A stretch of DNA of 64,000 nt from positions 620,001 through 684,000 of the forward strand of contig NZ_CP053344.1 in NCBI RefSeq assembly GCF_013113715.1, read 5' to 3'. The stretch is from Herbiconiux sp. SALV-R1. GTDB taxonomy: Bacteria; Actinomycetota; Actinomycetes; Actinomycetales; Microbacteriaceae. The number at the start of each line of letters is the position of its first letter. The first letter of the stretch is position 1. Below the pieces are notes generated by a model. That model was not told the origin of the DNA and searched no databases. It was given only the letters and a program-made list of their open reading frames with translations. Of the stretch, positions 16,091 through 24,735 are shown one piece after another. Both the position numbers and the translations under genes were made by a program.

Positions 16091-17306
16091 GCTCTTCGCC
16101 GCGCGGCCGCCGCAGCAGGATCGTCACCGCGATCACCGCCGCCACCACGAGCGTGATGAGCAGCACGACGAGCGGCAGCGCGATCGCCTCCGTGAGCAGC
16201 GGCAGCAGCAGGATGAGCGCCGCCGCCCCGAGCGACAGCCAGGCCGGGATGACGGTGCGCCCGATGAGCGGCCGATAGAGCACCTGCATCGCGACGAGAT
16301 ACACCGCCACCGGAACCGCGATCGCCCACCCGATGACCTGGATCGGCGCCTCGATCTCGTGGCCGAACGCCTCCACGCTCTCCTCGATGCCCGCGCCCAC
16401 GGCCGCCAGGGCGGCGAACACCACGTAGTGCCCGTAGCCCCAGAAGTACGACCAGGAGCGGTTCTGCTCGAGGCCCTCGTGGGCGGGTTCGAGAAAGTAG
16501 ATCCACCACAGCCCGAACAGCAGCGCGAGGCCCGACGCGGCGATGAGCACGAACGGGCCCGAGCCCGCACCGGCGCTCACGATGCCCTGAACGCCGACGC
16601 TCGACGCGAGCACCGATTCGCCCAGCAGGATGATGACGAACAGCGAGTAGCGCTCGGCGACGTGGTGCGGGTGCCAGCGCGTCTGCCGCGGGCGTTCGGC
16701 CCAGAGCGGCACCGCCATCTCGCACACCGCGAGGGCGGCGAAGATCGCGATCTGCCAGCCGTCGGGGAGGCCGCCGGTGGTGAAGAGCCTGATGATCCAG
16801 AGGGCCTGCACCACCGAGATGCCGAGCGCGTAGCGCAGGGCGGTGGCCCGCCCCTCGGGGTCTTGCGCCGCGGCCCGCAACCACTGCACCACCAGCGCGA
16901 TGCGCATGATGAAGTAGCCGATGGTGATGAGCAGGTAGTCGCCGTGCTCGAAGGCGCTCGGCACGCCGGCGGCCAGCACGAGCACGCCGCCCATCTGCAG
17001 CATCGTCAGCAGGCGGTAGGGCACGTCGTCGGTGTCGTAGGCCGAGGCGAACCAGGTGAAGTTCAGCCACGCCCACCAGATGGCGAAGAACACCATGAGG
17101 AAGTTGGGGATGGCCGTCGCGACGTGGTCTTCGGCGACGGCGTGCGCGAGCTGGGTGACGATCGACGAGACGGCCACCACGAAGGTGAGGTCGAACAGCA
17201 GCTCGAGCGGGGTGGAGACGCGCTCCTTCTCGTCGACGTCGCGCCCGCGCATCCGGACCAGGGGAACGACACCGGAGAGGGCGTGCGGGCGGTTCGGCTT
17301 CGACAT
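16074..17306 (-). CDS. LtrA-family membrane protein (low temperature requirement A)
   Basis: This 410-residue protein has about 11 membrane helices. The family N-terminus is TPLELLFDLTFVVAVSSIVTQ, followed by WWAWLNFTWFASAYDTDDVPYRLLT and a later ERYSLFVIILLGESV. The name comes from a Listeria mutant; the biochemical role is not known. ATG 17306 is preferred over GTG 17312 because GAGG, overlapping the upstream gene's stop, is then correctly spaced. It is the second gene after the DUF3592 gene, and the two are translationally coupled. Confidence 0.88.
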   Translation of the reverse strand: MSKPNRPHALSGVVPLVRMRGRDVDEKERVSTPLELLFDLTFVVAVSSIVTQLAHAVAEDHVATAIPNFLMVFFAIWWAWLNFTWFASAYDTDDVPYRLLTMLQMGGVLVLAAGVPSAFEHGDYLLITIGYFIMRIALVVQWLRAAAQDPEGRATALRYALGISVVQALWIIRLFTTGGLPDGWQIAIFAALAVCEMAVPLWAERPRQTRWHPHHVAERYSLFVIILLGESVLASSVGVQGIVSAGAGSGPFVLIAASGLALLFGLWWIYFLEPAHEGLEQNRSWSYFWGYGHYVVFAALAAVGAGIEESVEAFGHEIEAPIQVIGWAIAVPVAVYLVAMQVLYRPLIGRTVIPAWLSLGAAALILLLPLLTEAIALPLVVLLITLVVAAVIAVTILLRRPRGEELTAAG

Positions 17307-17313
17307 GGGCACC

Positions 17314-17721
17314 TCAACCCGCCACGAAGAGCAGCGCGAACTGCACCACGATCGCCACGACCCCGAGCCCGAGCAGGATCCACCCCGTCGTGCGCAGCGC
17401 CCGCCCCTCGTGCGACGGGTCTTCGACGCGCCCCACCGACGGGTCGCGCGGGTTCACGAAGACCGTGACGTCGTCGCCCGGCTCGAGCACCTGGGTCTCG
17501 TCGTCGTGGGCGGGCGCCTCGTAGAGCACCCCGTCGTCGCCCAGCCAGCGGTAGACCCGCTCGCCGCGGCCGTCGATCACCACGACGCCGAGGGTCTGCT
17601 GCCAGCCGGTGAAGACCGCGCGGCGGATGTAGCCCGCGACGACCAGCACGATGCCCGCCACGACGCCGATCCAGCTGAGCACTTCGGTGATCAACGAGAG
17701 CGCGTCGATCGGGTCGTCCAT
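17314..17721 (-). CDS. DUF3592-like membrane protein
   Basis: This 135-residue protein has one transmembrane helix at each end (about 15-33 and 112-132). Between them is a beta-rich domain of about 75 residues containing GERVYRWLGDDGVLYEAP and EPGDDVTVFVNPRDPSVGRV. This is the usual DUF3592 plan, in which a small extracytoplasmic or cytoplasmic beta barrel is held by two helices. It is the first gene of a pair with ltrA, read from a TAGTCT leaderless box. Function unknown. Confidence 0.7.
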   Translation of the reverse strand: MDDPIDALSLITEVLSWIGVVAGIVLVVAGYIRRAVFTGWQQTLGVVVIDGRGERVYRWLGDDGVLYEAPAHDDETQVLEPGDDVTVFVNPRDPSVGRVEDPSHEGRALRTTGWILLGLGVVAIVVQFALLFVAG

Positions 17722-17727
17722 GAGATC

Positions 17728-17733
17728 AGACTA
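17728..17733 (-). promoter_or_regulatory. -10 box (TAGTCT) for DUF3592-ltrA, leaderless type
   Basis: On the minus strand TAGTCT is followed by GATCTC and ATG 17721. Confidence 0.5.
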
Positions 17734-17773
17734 GGGCGTCGGGCGGCGTCGTCGCGGCGTCGGAGGCCTCGAC

Positions 17774-17779
17774 TAGGGT
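17774..17779 (+). promoter_or_regulatory. -10 box (TAGGGT) for the second antiporter, leaderless type
   Basis: TAGGGT, then 6 nt (GGCACC), then GTG 17786. The divergent TAGTCT box lies 40 bp away. Confidence 0.55.
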
Positions 17780-17785
17780 GGCACC

Positions 17786-19486
17786 GTGAACGGAGTCCAG
17801 CTGCTTCTCGTGATCGTGGGGGCGATCGCCGTCACCGGCATCGCCCAACGACGCGGCCTCCAGCCTGCCCTCGTCATCACGCTCGTCGGTTTCGCCGCGT
17901 CGTTCATCCCGGGCTTCACCCGACTCGAGCTCGACTCCGAGATCATCCTCGGCCTCGTGCTTCCCCCGCTGCTCTACTCGGCGGCGCTCAACTTCTCCTT
18001 CGTCTCCTTCGCCCGCAACTTCCGGCCCATCGTCGGGCTCGGCGTCGGTCTCGTGGTGGTCACCGCGTTCGTGGTGGGCGGCTTCGCCTCGTGGATCGTG
18101 CCGTCGCTCACCCTCGCGACGGCCCTCATCCTCGGCGCCATCGTGGCCCCGCCCGACGCCGTCACGGCGGTGGCGATCGGCCGCAAGCTCGGTCTGCCGA
18201 AGCGCGTGATGTCGATCCTCACCGGCGAGAGCCTCGTCAACGACGCCGCGGCCCTCACCATGTTCAGCATCACGCTGGCCGCGGTGGTCGGCACCCACAC
18301 GCTGTTCGAGAACCCGGTGCTGCTGTTCGGGTACAGCGCGCTGGTGGGTGTGCTCGTCGGGTTGGTGCTCGCGTTCGTGGCCACGGCCATCCGTCGACTG
18401 CTCAAAGACTCCAGTCTCGAGACGGTGCTCGGGCTCGTGGTGCCGTTCGCCGCCTACCTGCTCGCCGAGCAGTTCGAGGCCTCCGGGGTGCTCGCGGTGG
18501 TGGCGGCCGGGTTCGCCATCGGCTCGTCGTCGAGCCGGGCCGGCTACCAGACCAGGCTGCAGGAGCGGCAGGTGTGGAGCTCGCTCGACGTGCTGCTCGA
18601 GGCCTTCGTGTTCGCCTACATGGGGCTGCAGCTGCGCTTCGTCATCCAAGACCTGCAGGAGGCCGGGCAGTCGGTGTGGGCGGTGTTCGGGGCCGGTGCG
18701 CTCATCCTGCTGGTGGTGCTGTTCATCAGGCCGGTGTGGGTGTTCCTGTCGTTCGGGCGCAACTTCCTGGGCGACAAACTGCTGCGGCGCCGGTTCGCCT
18801 CAGACGAACGGATGCGCGAACGGCTGCAGCGGGAGAACGAGGCTCGCGTGGCGCGCGGCCGGCGCCCGCGCGGGTTCCCGGTGTTCCTCGGCTGGAAGGA
18901 GAGCCTCGTCGTCTCGTGGACGGGCATGCGCGGCGTGGTCACGCTCGCCGCCGCCGCGGGTGTGCCGGTGCTGCTGGCGTCGGGGGAGTCGTTCCCGGGG
19001 CGGGCCGAGATCCAGGCCATCGCGTTCATCGTCGCCGTCGGCACGTTGCTCGTTCAGGGGCTCTCGCTGCCGTTCCTCATCCGCGCGCTGAAGCTGAGCG
19101 ACCCGAAGCAGGAGCAGTTCGACAAGGAGCAGGCGGCGCACGCGCTCGAGGTCGCCCGGGCGGCCTCGTCGAAGGTGCTTGCCGAGTTCGTGGCCTCGCC
19201 GCCGCCCGGGGTCGACCCGGCGCTCATCGAGCGGGTCACGGCCATGGCCGAGCGGCAGTCGGCCGATGCGGAGCGCGACGCCGTCGACGCGAGCGAGGTG
19301 GAGCGCCGGAGCGCTTACGGCGAGACCTTCGGCAACCTCTATCGTCGGGTGCTGAAGGCGCAGCGGGATGCGGTCGCCGACGAGCGCGACGCGAACCGGC
19401 TCGACGACGACGCGGCGCGGGAGTTCTTGGAGCAGCTCGACTACCAGGAGGCGGCGATCGTGTCGCGGCTCGGGTTCAGGCTGTGA
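17786..19486 (+). CDS. Na+/H+ antiporter, CPA1 family (second copy)
   Basis: This 566-residue paralogue of the 5.0-6.6 kb antiporter has about 12 membrane segments, LPPLLYSAALNFSF, GAIVAPPDAVTAVAI, GESLVNDAAAL (147-157, Asp153 in the ion path) and WTGMRGVVTLAAAAGVP late in the membrane domain. The last 120 residues are a charged cytoplasmic tail with several Arg/Glu-rich helices. The start is GTG 17786, placed by the leaderless promoter box. Same expected role in pH and sodium balance. The two copies differ enough to suggest different set points. Confidence 0.9.
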   Translation: MNGVQLLLVIVGAIAVTGIAQRRGLQPALVITLVGFAASFIPGFTRLELDSEIILGLVLPPLLYSAALNFSFVSFARNFRPIVGLGVGLVVVTAFVVGGFASWIVPSLTLATALILGAIVAPPDAVTAVAIGRKLGLPKRVMSILTGESLVNDAAALTMFSITLAAVVGTHTLFENPVLLFGYSALVGVLVGLVLAFVATAIRRLLKDSSLETVLGLVVPFAAYLLAEQFEASGVLAVVAAGFAIGSSSSRAGYQTRLQERQVWSSLDVLLEAFVFAYMGLQLRFVIQDLQEAGQSVWAVFGAGALILLVVLFIRPVWVFLSFGRNFLGDKLLRRRFASDERMRERLQRENEARVARGRRPRGFPVFLGWKESLVVSWTGMRGVVTLAAAAGVPVLLASGESFPGRAEIQAIAFIVAVGTLLVQGLSLPFLIRALKLSDPKQEQFDKEQAAHALEVARAASSKVLAEFVASPPPGVDPALIERVTAMAERQSADAERDAVDASEVERRSAYGETFGNLYRRVLKAQRDAVADERDANRLDDDAAREFLEQLDYQEAAIVSRLGFRL

Positions 19487-19560
19487 GCCGTCAGGCAGCG
19501 ACAGGGACAGCGACGGCGAATGACGACGCGACATCACGACATCACGACGAAGGAGTCCTC

Positions 19561-20124
19561 ATGATCATCAGCTATAACGGGGTCGCCCCCGAGATCGCCC
19601 CCGACGCCTGGGTGGCGCCGACCGCCACGCTCATCGGGCGGGTCACCCTCTCGGCGCGGTCGAGCGTGTACTACGGGGCGGTGCTGCGCGGCGACAACGA
19701 CCCCATCGTGCTCGGCGAGGGGTCGAACCTGCAGGACAACGTCGTGGTGCACACCGATCTCGGCAGCGCCGTGACGGTCGGCGCGGGCGTGAGCGTGGGT
19801 CACGGTGCGGTGCTGCACGGGTGCACGGTCGAAGACGGAAGCCTGGTCGGCATGAACGCGACGGTGCTGAACGGCGCGGTCATCGGTGCGGGGTCGCTGG
19901 TCGCCGCGGGCGCGGTGGTGCTAGAGGGGACGGTGGTGCCGCCGGGGTCGCTGGTGGCGGGGGTGCCGGCGAAGGTGCGGCGCGAGCTCTCGGAGGAGGA
20001 GCGGGCGGGCATCCTGAGGAACGCGGGGCGGTATCTCGAGCTGACGCCGGGGCACGCCGCGGCTACGGGGGCGGGCTCGGCGGCCGGGGGGCAAAACGAC
20101 GGAGAATGGGGCCTTTTCGGCTGA
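19561..20124 (+). CDS. Gamma-carbonic anhydrase family protein (left-handed beta-helix)
   Basis: This 187-residue hexapeptide-repeat protein starts at ATG 19561 behind GAAGGAG. Repeats run from about 15 to 140 and include RGDNDPIVLGEGSNLQDNVVVH and VGHGAVLHGC, which supply the three metal-binding histidines of the family. Members may hydrate CO2 or act as acyltransferase-like scaffolds; activity cannot be told from sequence. The last ten or so residues (about 178-187, Q-N-D-G-E-W-G-L-F-G) are encoded by a hairpin repeat that overruns the gene end, so the native C-terminus has been replaced or extended. Confidence 0.85.
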   Translation: MIISYNGVAPEIAPDAWVAPTATLIGRVTLSARSSVYYGAVLRGDNDPIVLGEGSNLQDNVVVHTDLGSAVTVGAGVSVGHGAVLHGCTVEDGSLVGMNATVLNGAVIGAGSLVAAGAVVLEGTVVPPGSLVAGVPAKVRRELSEEERAGILRNAGRYLELTPGHAAATGAGSAAGGQNDGEWGLFG

Positions 20125-20167
20125 ACGACGGAACGAGCATCCGTCTTCCGCCCGATTCTCCGTCGTT
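20095..20167. repeat. Hairpin repeat element, ACGACGGAG family, copy 3
   Basis: The outer arms AACGACGGAGAAT (20095-20107) and ATTCTCCGTCGTT (20155-20167) are perfect complements. A third word, GAACGACGGAA, sits centrally (20123-20133), as in copies 1 and 2. The 73-bp length equals that of copy 1. The element starts inside the carbonic-anhydrase gene and ends 50 bp before the next gene. Confidence 0.75.
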
Positions 20168-20205
20168 CGGCTGACCACACCCATGGCGCTGTCAGTGGGC
20201 GCGGG

Positions 20206-20211
20206 TACGCT
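20206..20211 (+). promoter_or_regulatory. -10 box (TACGCT) for the acyl-CoA dehydrogenase gene, leaderless type
   Basis: TACGCT, then GACAGC, then ATG 20218. Confidence 0.5.
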
Positions 20212-20217
20212 GACAGC

Positions 20218-21387
20218 ATGGTGGACCCGACCCCTGCCGACTCGCTGATCGACGACGAGCTGCTCGCTCGCATCCGGTCGCGGGCCGCGACGTACGATCG
20301 CGAGAATCGATTCGCCGACGACGACCTGCGCGAGCTCACCGAGGTCGGCTACCTGCGCATGTTCGCGCCCGTCGAGTTCGGCGGCCTCGGCTTCAGTCTG
20401 GCCCGCGTCGCCCGCGAGCAGACGCGCCTGGCCACGGCAGCGCCCGCGACGGCGCTCGCCATCAACATGCACCTCGTCTGGACGGGCGTGGCCACGGTGC
20501 TGCGCGACCGCGGCGACACCTCCCTCGAGTGGGTGCTCCAGGATGCTGTGGCCGGCGAGATCTTCGCGTTCGGTAACAGCGAGGCGGGCAACGATCTCGT
20601 GCTGTTCGGCTCGACGACCGCGGCCGTGCCGGGGGCCGATGGCTCCTACGCCTACACCGGCCGCAAGATCTTCACCTCCCTGTCTCCGGTGTGGACGAGA
20701 CTCGGCGTCTTCGGCCGCGACGACTCCGACCCCGAGGCGCCGCTCCTCGTGCACGCCTTCCTCACCCGGGGTACGCCCGGCATCGAGACGCTCTCCGACT
20801 GGGATACCCTGGCCATGCGCGCCAGTCAGAGCAACACGACGATCCTCGACGGTGCCGTCGCGCCGGCTGATCGGGTGTTCCGCAAGCTCCCGGTGGGGCC
20901 GAGCGCCGATCCGCTCATCTTCGGTATCTTCTCGACCTTCGAGATTCTCCTCGCCGCCGTGTACACCGGCATCGGTCAGCGGGCCATCGAGCTGGCCGTC
21001 GAGGCGGCCCATCGGCGCACCTCGATGAAGGCGGGTGGGCGGCCCTACGCGCACGACCCCGACATTCGGTGGAAGGTGGCGGAGGCGGGCATCCTGCACG
21101 ACGGCATCCCGCCGCAGATCGAGGCGCTCGCGCGCGATGTCGACGAGCAGGTCGCGCACGGGGCTGCCTGGTTCCCGAAGCTCGTCGGCCTCAAGGTGCG
21201 CGCCACCGAGACCGCGCGCGAGGTCGTCGACCTTGCGCTGCGGGTGTCGGGCGGTTCGGCGATCGCCTCGTCGAGCGAGCTCGGCCGCCTCTACCGCGAC
21301 GTGGTCGCGGGCATCTTCCACCCCTCCGACGGCGAGTCGGCCCACTCCACCGTCGCGAACGCCCTGCTCGGGCCCGTGCCGGAGTGA
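20218..21387 (+). CDS. Acyl-CoA dehydrogenase family flavoprotein
   Basis: This 389-residue protein has the three-domain acyl-CoA dehydrogenase plan: an N-terminal helical domain with LRELTEVGYLRMFAPVEFGG (about 41-60), a beta domain around TGRKIFTSLSPVWTRLGVFG, and a C-terminal helical domain with ETAREVVDLALRVSGGSAIA. The usual catalytic Glu of the beta-oxidation enzymes is not obvious. The closer likeness is to the DszC/DnmZ/hydroxylase-like subgroup that activates O2. The next gene begins inside its stop (TGATG), so the pair is cotranscribed although the products seem unrelated. Confidence 0.8.
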   Translation: MVDPTPADSLIDDELLARIRSRAATYDRENRFADDDLRELTEVGYLRMFAPVEFGGLGFSLARVAREQTRLATAAPATALAINMHLVWTGVATVLRDRGDTSLEWVLQDAVAGEIFAFGNSEAGNDLVLFGSTTAAVPGADGSYAYTGRKIFTSLSPVWTRLGVFGRDDSDPEAPLLVHAFLTRGTPGIETLSDWDTLAMRASQSNTTILDGAVAPADRVFRKLPVGPSADPLIFGIFSTFEILLAAVYTGIGQRAIELAVEAAHRRTSMKAGGRPYAHDPDIRWKVAEAGILHDGIPPQIEALARDVDEQVAHGAAWFPKLVGLKVRATETAREVVDLALRVSGGSAIASSSELGRLYRDVVAGIFHPSDGESAHSTVANALLGPVPE

Positions 21388-22739
21388 TGCGCCGGTCGAC
21401 GATGCGCGCCGCCGCCTCTCCCGCCGCCACCGCGGGCGCAGGGTCGCGGGGGCAGCGGCGGGCGGGCGAGCGCCGGTCGTCGCGCGTGGTTACGGCGGCG
21501 CTTGTGGTCGGAGCGATCGTCGCGGCGGGCGCGGTCGGGGTGGCACCTGGGTCGTCGGCGGTGGCGGCGACCACCCCTCCCGCAGGCTCGCCCTCCTCGA
21601 CGAGCGGCCCATCCGCCACCCCCACCCGGCCCGGCTGGCCGTCACCCACGCCGTCGGCCTCGACCGCGCCGTCGGAGCCCGGCCGTCTGCGTGCCGCGTT
21701 CCCTGCCTTGTCGGCGGAGGAGCGCATCCGGGCGTATGCAGAGGTGCGGCTGAACTCGATGACCCTCGAACAGAAGATCGCGTCGATGTTCATGGTGCAC
21801 GTCGCCGGCAGCGACCCTGCCGCGCTGCAGGGCTACCTCGAGGCGAACAAGCCCGGCGGGCTGCTGCTGCTGGGCGACAACGTGCCGGGCAGTGCGGCGG
21901 ACGCTGCGGCGCTCACCGGGGCACTCCACGAGTCCGACGGGCTCGCCACCCTCATCGCCATCGATCAGGAGGGCGGCATCGTGGCGCGCCTGCGCGACGA
22001 CGGCTACGCGGCGGCCGACACCCTCAAGTCGGAACCGGTCCAGGCGACCACCGACGCCTTCACCCAGCGCGCCGCGTTGCTCGACGCCACCGGCATGACG
22101 GTGAACTTCGGGATCGTCGCCGACGTCACCTCCGACCCGTCGTCGTTCATCTTCGAGCGCTCGCTCGGCGCCGACCCGAGCTCGGCGAGTGCGCGGGTCG
22201 CGGCGGCGGTGTCGGCCGAGCGGGGGAGCGTGGTCTCGACCCTGAAGCACTTCCCGGGGCATGGTGCGGCGGGCGGCGACTCGCACACCTCCATCCCGAC
22301 GACCGACCTCGGCTACGAGCAGTGGCTCGCCGAAGACGCGCCGCCGTTCCAGGCGGGTGTGGACGCCGGCGCCGAGATGGTGATGTTCGGCCACCTTGTG
22401 TACTCCTCGGTCGACGGTGCCCCCGCATCCCTCTCGCCGGAGTGGCACCGCGTGCTGCGCGACGAGCTCGGCTTCGACGGCGTGGCCGTCACCGACGACC
22501 TCCTCATGCTCGAGAACTCGGGCGTCGCTGCCTACGCCGACCGCACCACCAACGCCATCGCCGCAGTCGCCGCAGGCAACGACCTCCTCCTCTACAACAG
22601 CACCGTCGACGTCCCGGCCCTCTCGGCGGCGATCGCCTCCGCGGTGCGAGCCGGCACCATCCCCGAGTCGCGCATCGACGAGGCGGCCCTCCGCCTCCTC
22701 GACCTCCGCCGCACTCTCTGGGTCGCTGGCGACCGCTGA
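21387..22739 (+). CDS. Glycoside hydrolase family 3, NagZ-like beta-N-acetylhexosaminidase
   Basis: This 450-residue exported enzyme has an Arg-rich N-terminus, one hydrophobic helix (about 34-55) and a Pro/Ser/Thr linker to residue 100. The GH3 (alpha/beta)8 domain follows. IDQEGGIVARL (192-202), KHFPGHG (287-293) with the D298-S-H300 acid/base dyad typical of NagZ-type enzymes, and the nucleophile Asp370 in VAVTDDLLM are all present. It should remove N-acetylglucosamine from peptidoglycan fragments outside the cell. It is coupled by a TGATG overlap to the preceding gene. The 108-bp repeat array begins about 30 bp after the stop. Confidence 0.88.
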   Translation: MRRSTMRAAASPAATAGAGSRGQRRAGERRSSRVVTAALVVGAIVAAGAVGVAPGSSAVAATTPPAGSPSSTSGPSATPTRPGWPSPTPSASTAPSEPGRLRAAFPALSAEERIRAYAEVRLNSMTLEQKIASMFMVHVAGSDPAALQGYLEANKPGGLLLLGDNVPGSAADAAALTGALHESDGLATLIAIDQEGGIVARLRDDGYAAADTLKSEPVQATTDAFTQRAALLDATGMTVNFGIVADVTSDPSSFIFERSLGADPSSASARVAAAVSAERGSVVSTLKHFPGHGAAGGDSHTSIPTTDLGYEQWLAEDAPPFQAGVDAGAEMVMFGHLVYSSVDGAPASLSPEWHRVLRDELGFDGVAVTDDLLMLENSGVAAYADRTTNAIAAVAAGNDLLLYNSTVDVPALSAAIASAVRAGTIPESRIDEAALRLLDLRRTLWVAGDR

Positions 22740-22766
22740 GGCGCCGCCGGGCACCACTCCCACCGA

Positions 22767-23090
22767 ACCCGATGGAGAACCCGCTGCCAACGACACCCCA
22801 CTCCATCGAGTTCCGGGTGGGGCCGTCTTCTCCATCGACTTCAGTGGGTGGCGGCGGCCGGCTGGGGCGCGAAACCGGATGGAGACCCCGCCTGGAGTCG
22901 GCAGCGCACTCCATCGAGTTGCGGGTAGGGCCGTCTTCCCCATCGAGTTCGGTGGGTGGCGGCGGCCGGCTGGGGCGCGGAACCGGATGGAGGTCCCAGC
23001 GGGAGTCGGAAGCTCACTCCATCGAATTGCGGGTGGGGCCGGATTCTCCATCGACTTCGGTGGGCGGGGAGGCGGCAGGAGCGGCGGGCC
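22767..23090. repeat. Three tandem 108-bp repeat units
   Basis: Three units of 107-108 bp lie head to tail between the convergent GH3 and DUF4349 genes. Each has GATGGAG near its start (22771, 22878, 22986), CTCCATCGA about 30 bp later (22801, 22909, 23017) and a further C(T/C)CCATCGA about 30 bp after that, so one left arm faces two possible right arms. Units 1 and 2 share a long identical stretch from GTGGGTGGCGG onward; unit 3 is more worn. The 379-bp gap holds no gene that I believe, although the multiple-of-three period keeps long frames open. Confidence 0.85.
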
Positions 23091-23118
23091 TGTTCAGCCG
23101 CGGGCGGGCGTCGGCCGG

Positions 23119-24318
23119 TTACGACTGGGGGTAGGGCGGGGTGTCGCGGTGCTCGGAGGTGTCGGACTCCGGGGCGTCGACGGGGGGAGGCGCGGTGTCG
23201 GGGTGCGCGGCGCGGTCGTGCTCGCCCAGCACCTGGGTGTCATGCGAGTCGGGCGTGGTGGCGGGGTGAGTCGCCGTCGCCGCACCGGGGTTCGTCGCGG
23301 GGGACCCGTAACTCTGCGGTGCCACGGCCACGGGAGCAGCGGTCTGCGCCGTCGTCGACGCCGGCTGGTACGGCGTCGCGTACGTGGGCAGGACGCCACC
23401 CGCACCCGCCGCGCCACCCCGCGCGGCGCGCCGCCGCGCGCCGCGGCGCGACAGCGCCACGATCAGCGCGATGATCCCCGCGATCACCGCGAGTGGCAGC
23501 AGCCACGGGATGAGCACCCCGATCGCCACCACGAGCCCCGACATCGCCGCGACGAGCGACGCCCACCCCGCGGCGAGGCCGCTCCAGAAGTCGCCGGGGG
23601 CGTTCGACGGCAGGGCACCCTTCTGGGTGAGGTCGACGGTGAGGGTCGAATAGGCGATCTGATCCGACAGGTACTGCTTCTGCGACTTGAGGCTGTCGAG
23701 CTGCGCCTGCCGGTCAGAGATGGCGGTCTCGAGCTCGACGAGGTCGGCGGTGGTCGCCGCCTGGTCGACCAGATCGAGCAGCCGGTCGACGGATGCCTGC
23801 AGCGCCTTGATCTGCGCATCCAGGTCGCGCACCTGCAGCGTCACGTCGTTCGAGCTGAGCGACACCGAGTCGACGGTGCCGAGCTCTCCGAGGCCCTCGA
23901 CCGCGGCGTCGACCGAGTCGGCGGGCACCCTGATGACGAGTTGGGCGCTCGAGCGCGAGTTCTCCGACCCGGCCTGCTGCGACCTGGAGTCGATGCGCCC
24001 GTCGAGCGACTCGACGAGATCGACCGTGGCGTCGACGGCTGCTGTGGGGTCGTCGACGGTCACGGTGATCCAGCCGGTGGTGATGACGCTCTGATCCGCG
24101 GCAGCCGCCGAGTCCGCCGACGAGCCCGACGAGCCCGCCGACGAGTCGAGCGACGACGAGCCGCCCTCCGCCGACTGCACCCCGCCATCCCGCGCACCGG
24201 GCGCGGGCTCCACCATCACCGGCCCGTCGGCGGTCTGCGACGCCCCGCCGCCCTGGGCGCATCCCGTCAGCACGAGCACGGCGACGACGGCGGTGGATGC
24301 GAGGATCGTTCGTCTCAT
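23119..24318 (-). CDS. DUF4349 lipoprotein
   Basis: This 399-residue protein has a lipobox VLVLTGC (lipidated Cys20), a low-complexity Gly/Ser/Ala region to about residue 75, and a DUF4349 domain (about 80-290). The domain carries a long coiled coil (NDVTLQVRDLDAQIKALQAS and LVELETAISDRQAQLDSLK) and ends in YSTLTVDL. A transmembrane helix pair follows (about 255-290), then an Arg-rich stretch and a Pro/Thr-rich tail. Role unknown; members often sit in envelope operons. ATG 24318 is chosen because TACCGT lies 7 nt upstream and the lipobox then has normal spacing. Confidence 0.85.
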   Translation of the reverse strand: MRRTILASTAVVAVLVLTGCAQGGGASQTADGPVMVEPAPGARDGGVQSAEGGSSSLDSSAGSSGSSADSAAAADQSVITTGWITVTVDDPTAAVDATVDLVESLDGRIDSRSQQAGSENSRSSAQLVIRVPADSVDAAVEGLGELGTVDSVSLSSNDVTLQVRDLDAQIKALQASVDRLLDLVDQAATTADLVELETAISDRQAQLDSLKSQKQYLSDQIAYSTLTVDLTQKGALPSNAPGDFWSGLAAGWASLVAAMSGLVVAIGVLIPWLLPLAVIAGIIALIVALSRRGARRRAARGGAAGAGGVLPTYATPYQPASTTAQTAAPVAVAPQSYGSPATNPGAATATHPATTPDSHDTQVLGEHDRAAHPDTAPPPVDAPESDTSEHRDTPPYPQS

Positions 24319-24325
24319 GGCACTC

Positions 24326-24331
24326 ACGGTA
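24326..24331 (-). promoter_or_regulatory. -10 box (TACCGT) for the DUF4349 gene, leaderless type
   Basis: On the minus strand TACCGT is followed by 7 nt and ATG 24318. The 202-bp gap up to 24520 shows no other clear signal. Confidence 0.5.
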
Positions 24332-24520
24332 GGGGCGCTTGTCTGGGCGCGGGCTGGGATTGCCGCGATGGTTATCCGCTCGTTATCGGGGCACGGTCGA
24401 GGAGCTTGCCAAGGGGCTTGCGTCGCGCCCTGAAGTCTGCGTTTTTCGTTCGACAGACGAGCGGATGCGCGCCGACGGTCGTAGGTTGAGCACCATCAGC
24501 TACTGACGAAGGAGGCCCCC

Positions 24521-24715
24521 ATGGGATTCATCGATGACGCGAAGGATGCTGCCGAGGCGACGGGCAAGAAGATCGGCCGGGCCTTCGACGACGCCAAGGA
24601 GCGCTTGAGCGACAAGGCCGACGAGGCGAAGGCCGAGCACGAGGTCAAGAAGGCCGAGGCCGAGCGCGACGCCACGAAGGCGAAGAACGACTACAAGGAG
24701 TCGCTGCGCGACTGA
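24521..24715 (+). CDS. CsbD-like small stress-type protein
   Basis: This 64-residue, extremely charged helical protein begins MGFIDDAKDAAEATGKKIGR and continues with Lys/Glu/Ala/Asp repeats (SDKADEAKAEHEVKKAEAER). It has no Cys, Trp or Pro. It resembles CsbD-family and LEA-like proteins that accumulate under general stress. A very strong GAAGGAGG ribosome-binding site lies 6-7 nt before ATG 24521, unlike the leaderless genes around it, and a strong terminator follows, so the product may be abundant. Confidence 0.75.
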   Translation: MGFIDDAKDAAEATGKKIGRAFDDAKERLSDKADEAKAEHEVKKAEAERDATKAKNDYKESLRD

Positions 24716-24735
24716 TCCCGGTCGCAGTCGACGAG

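Noticed and set aside
17056-20124. A single 1022-codon plus-strand gene over the second antiporter and carbonic anhydrase
   Set aside because: Only its last 187 codons look like protein; the rest is Arg/Ala-rich shadow of the DUF3592 and antiporter genes in other frames.
22767-23090. CRISPR array
   Set aside because: Units are 108 bp and alike over their whole length; there are no short repeats with unique spacers and no cas genes.
22396-24489. Long plus-strand frame running through the 108-bp repeats with repeated peptide units
   Set aside because: The frame stays open only because the period is a multiple of three and the DNA is GC-rich; it has no start signal, overlaps the end of the GH3 gene and is antisense to the DUF4349 gene.
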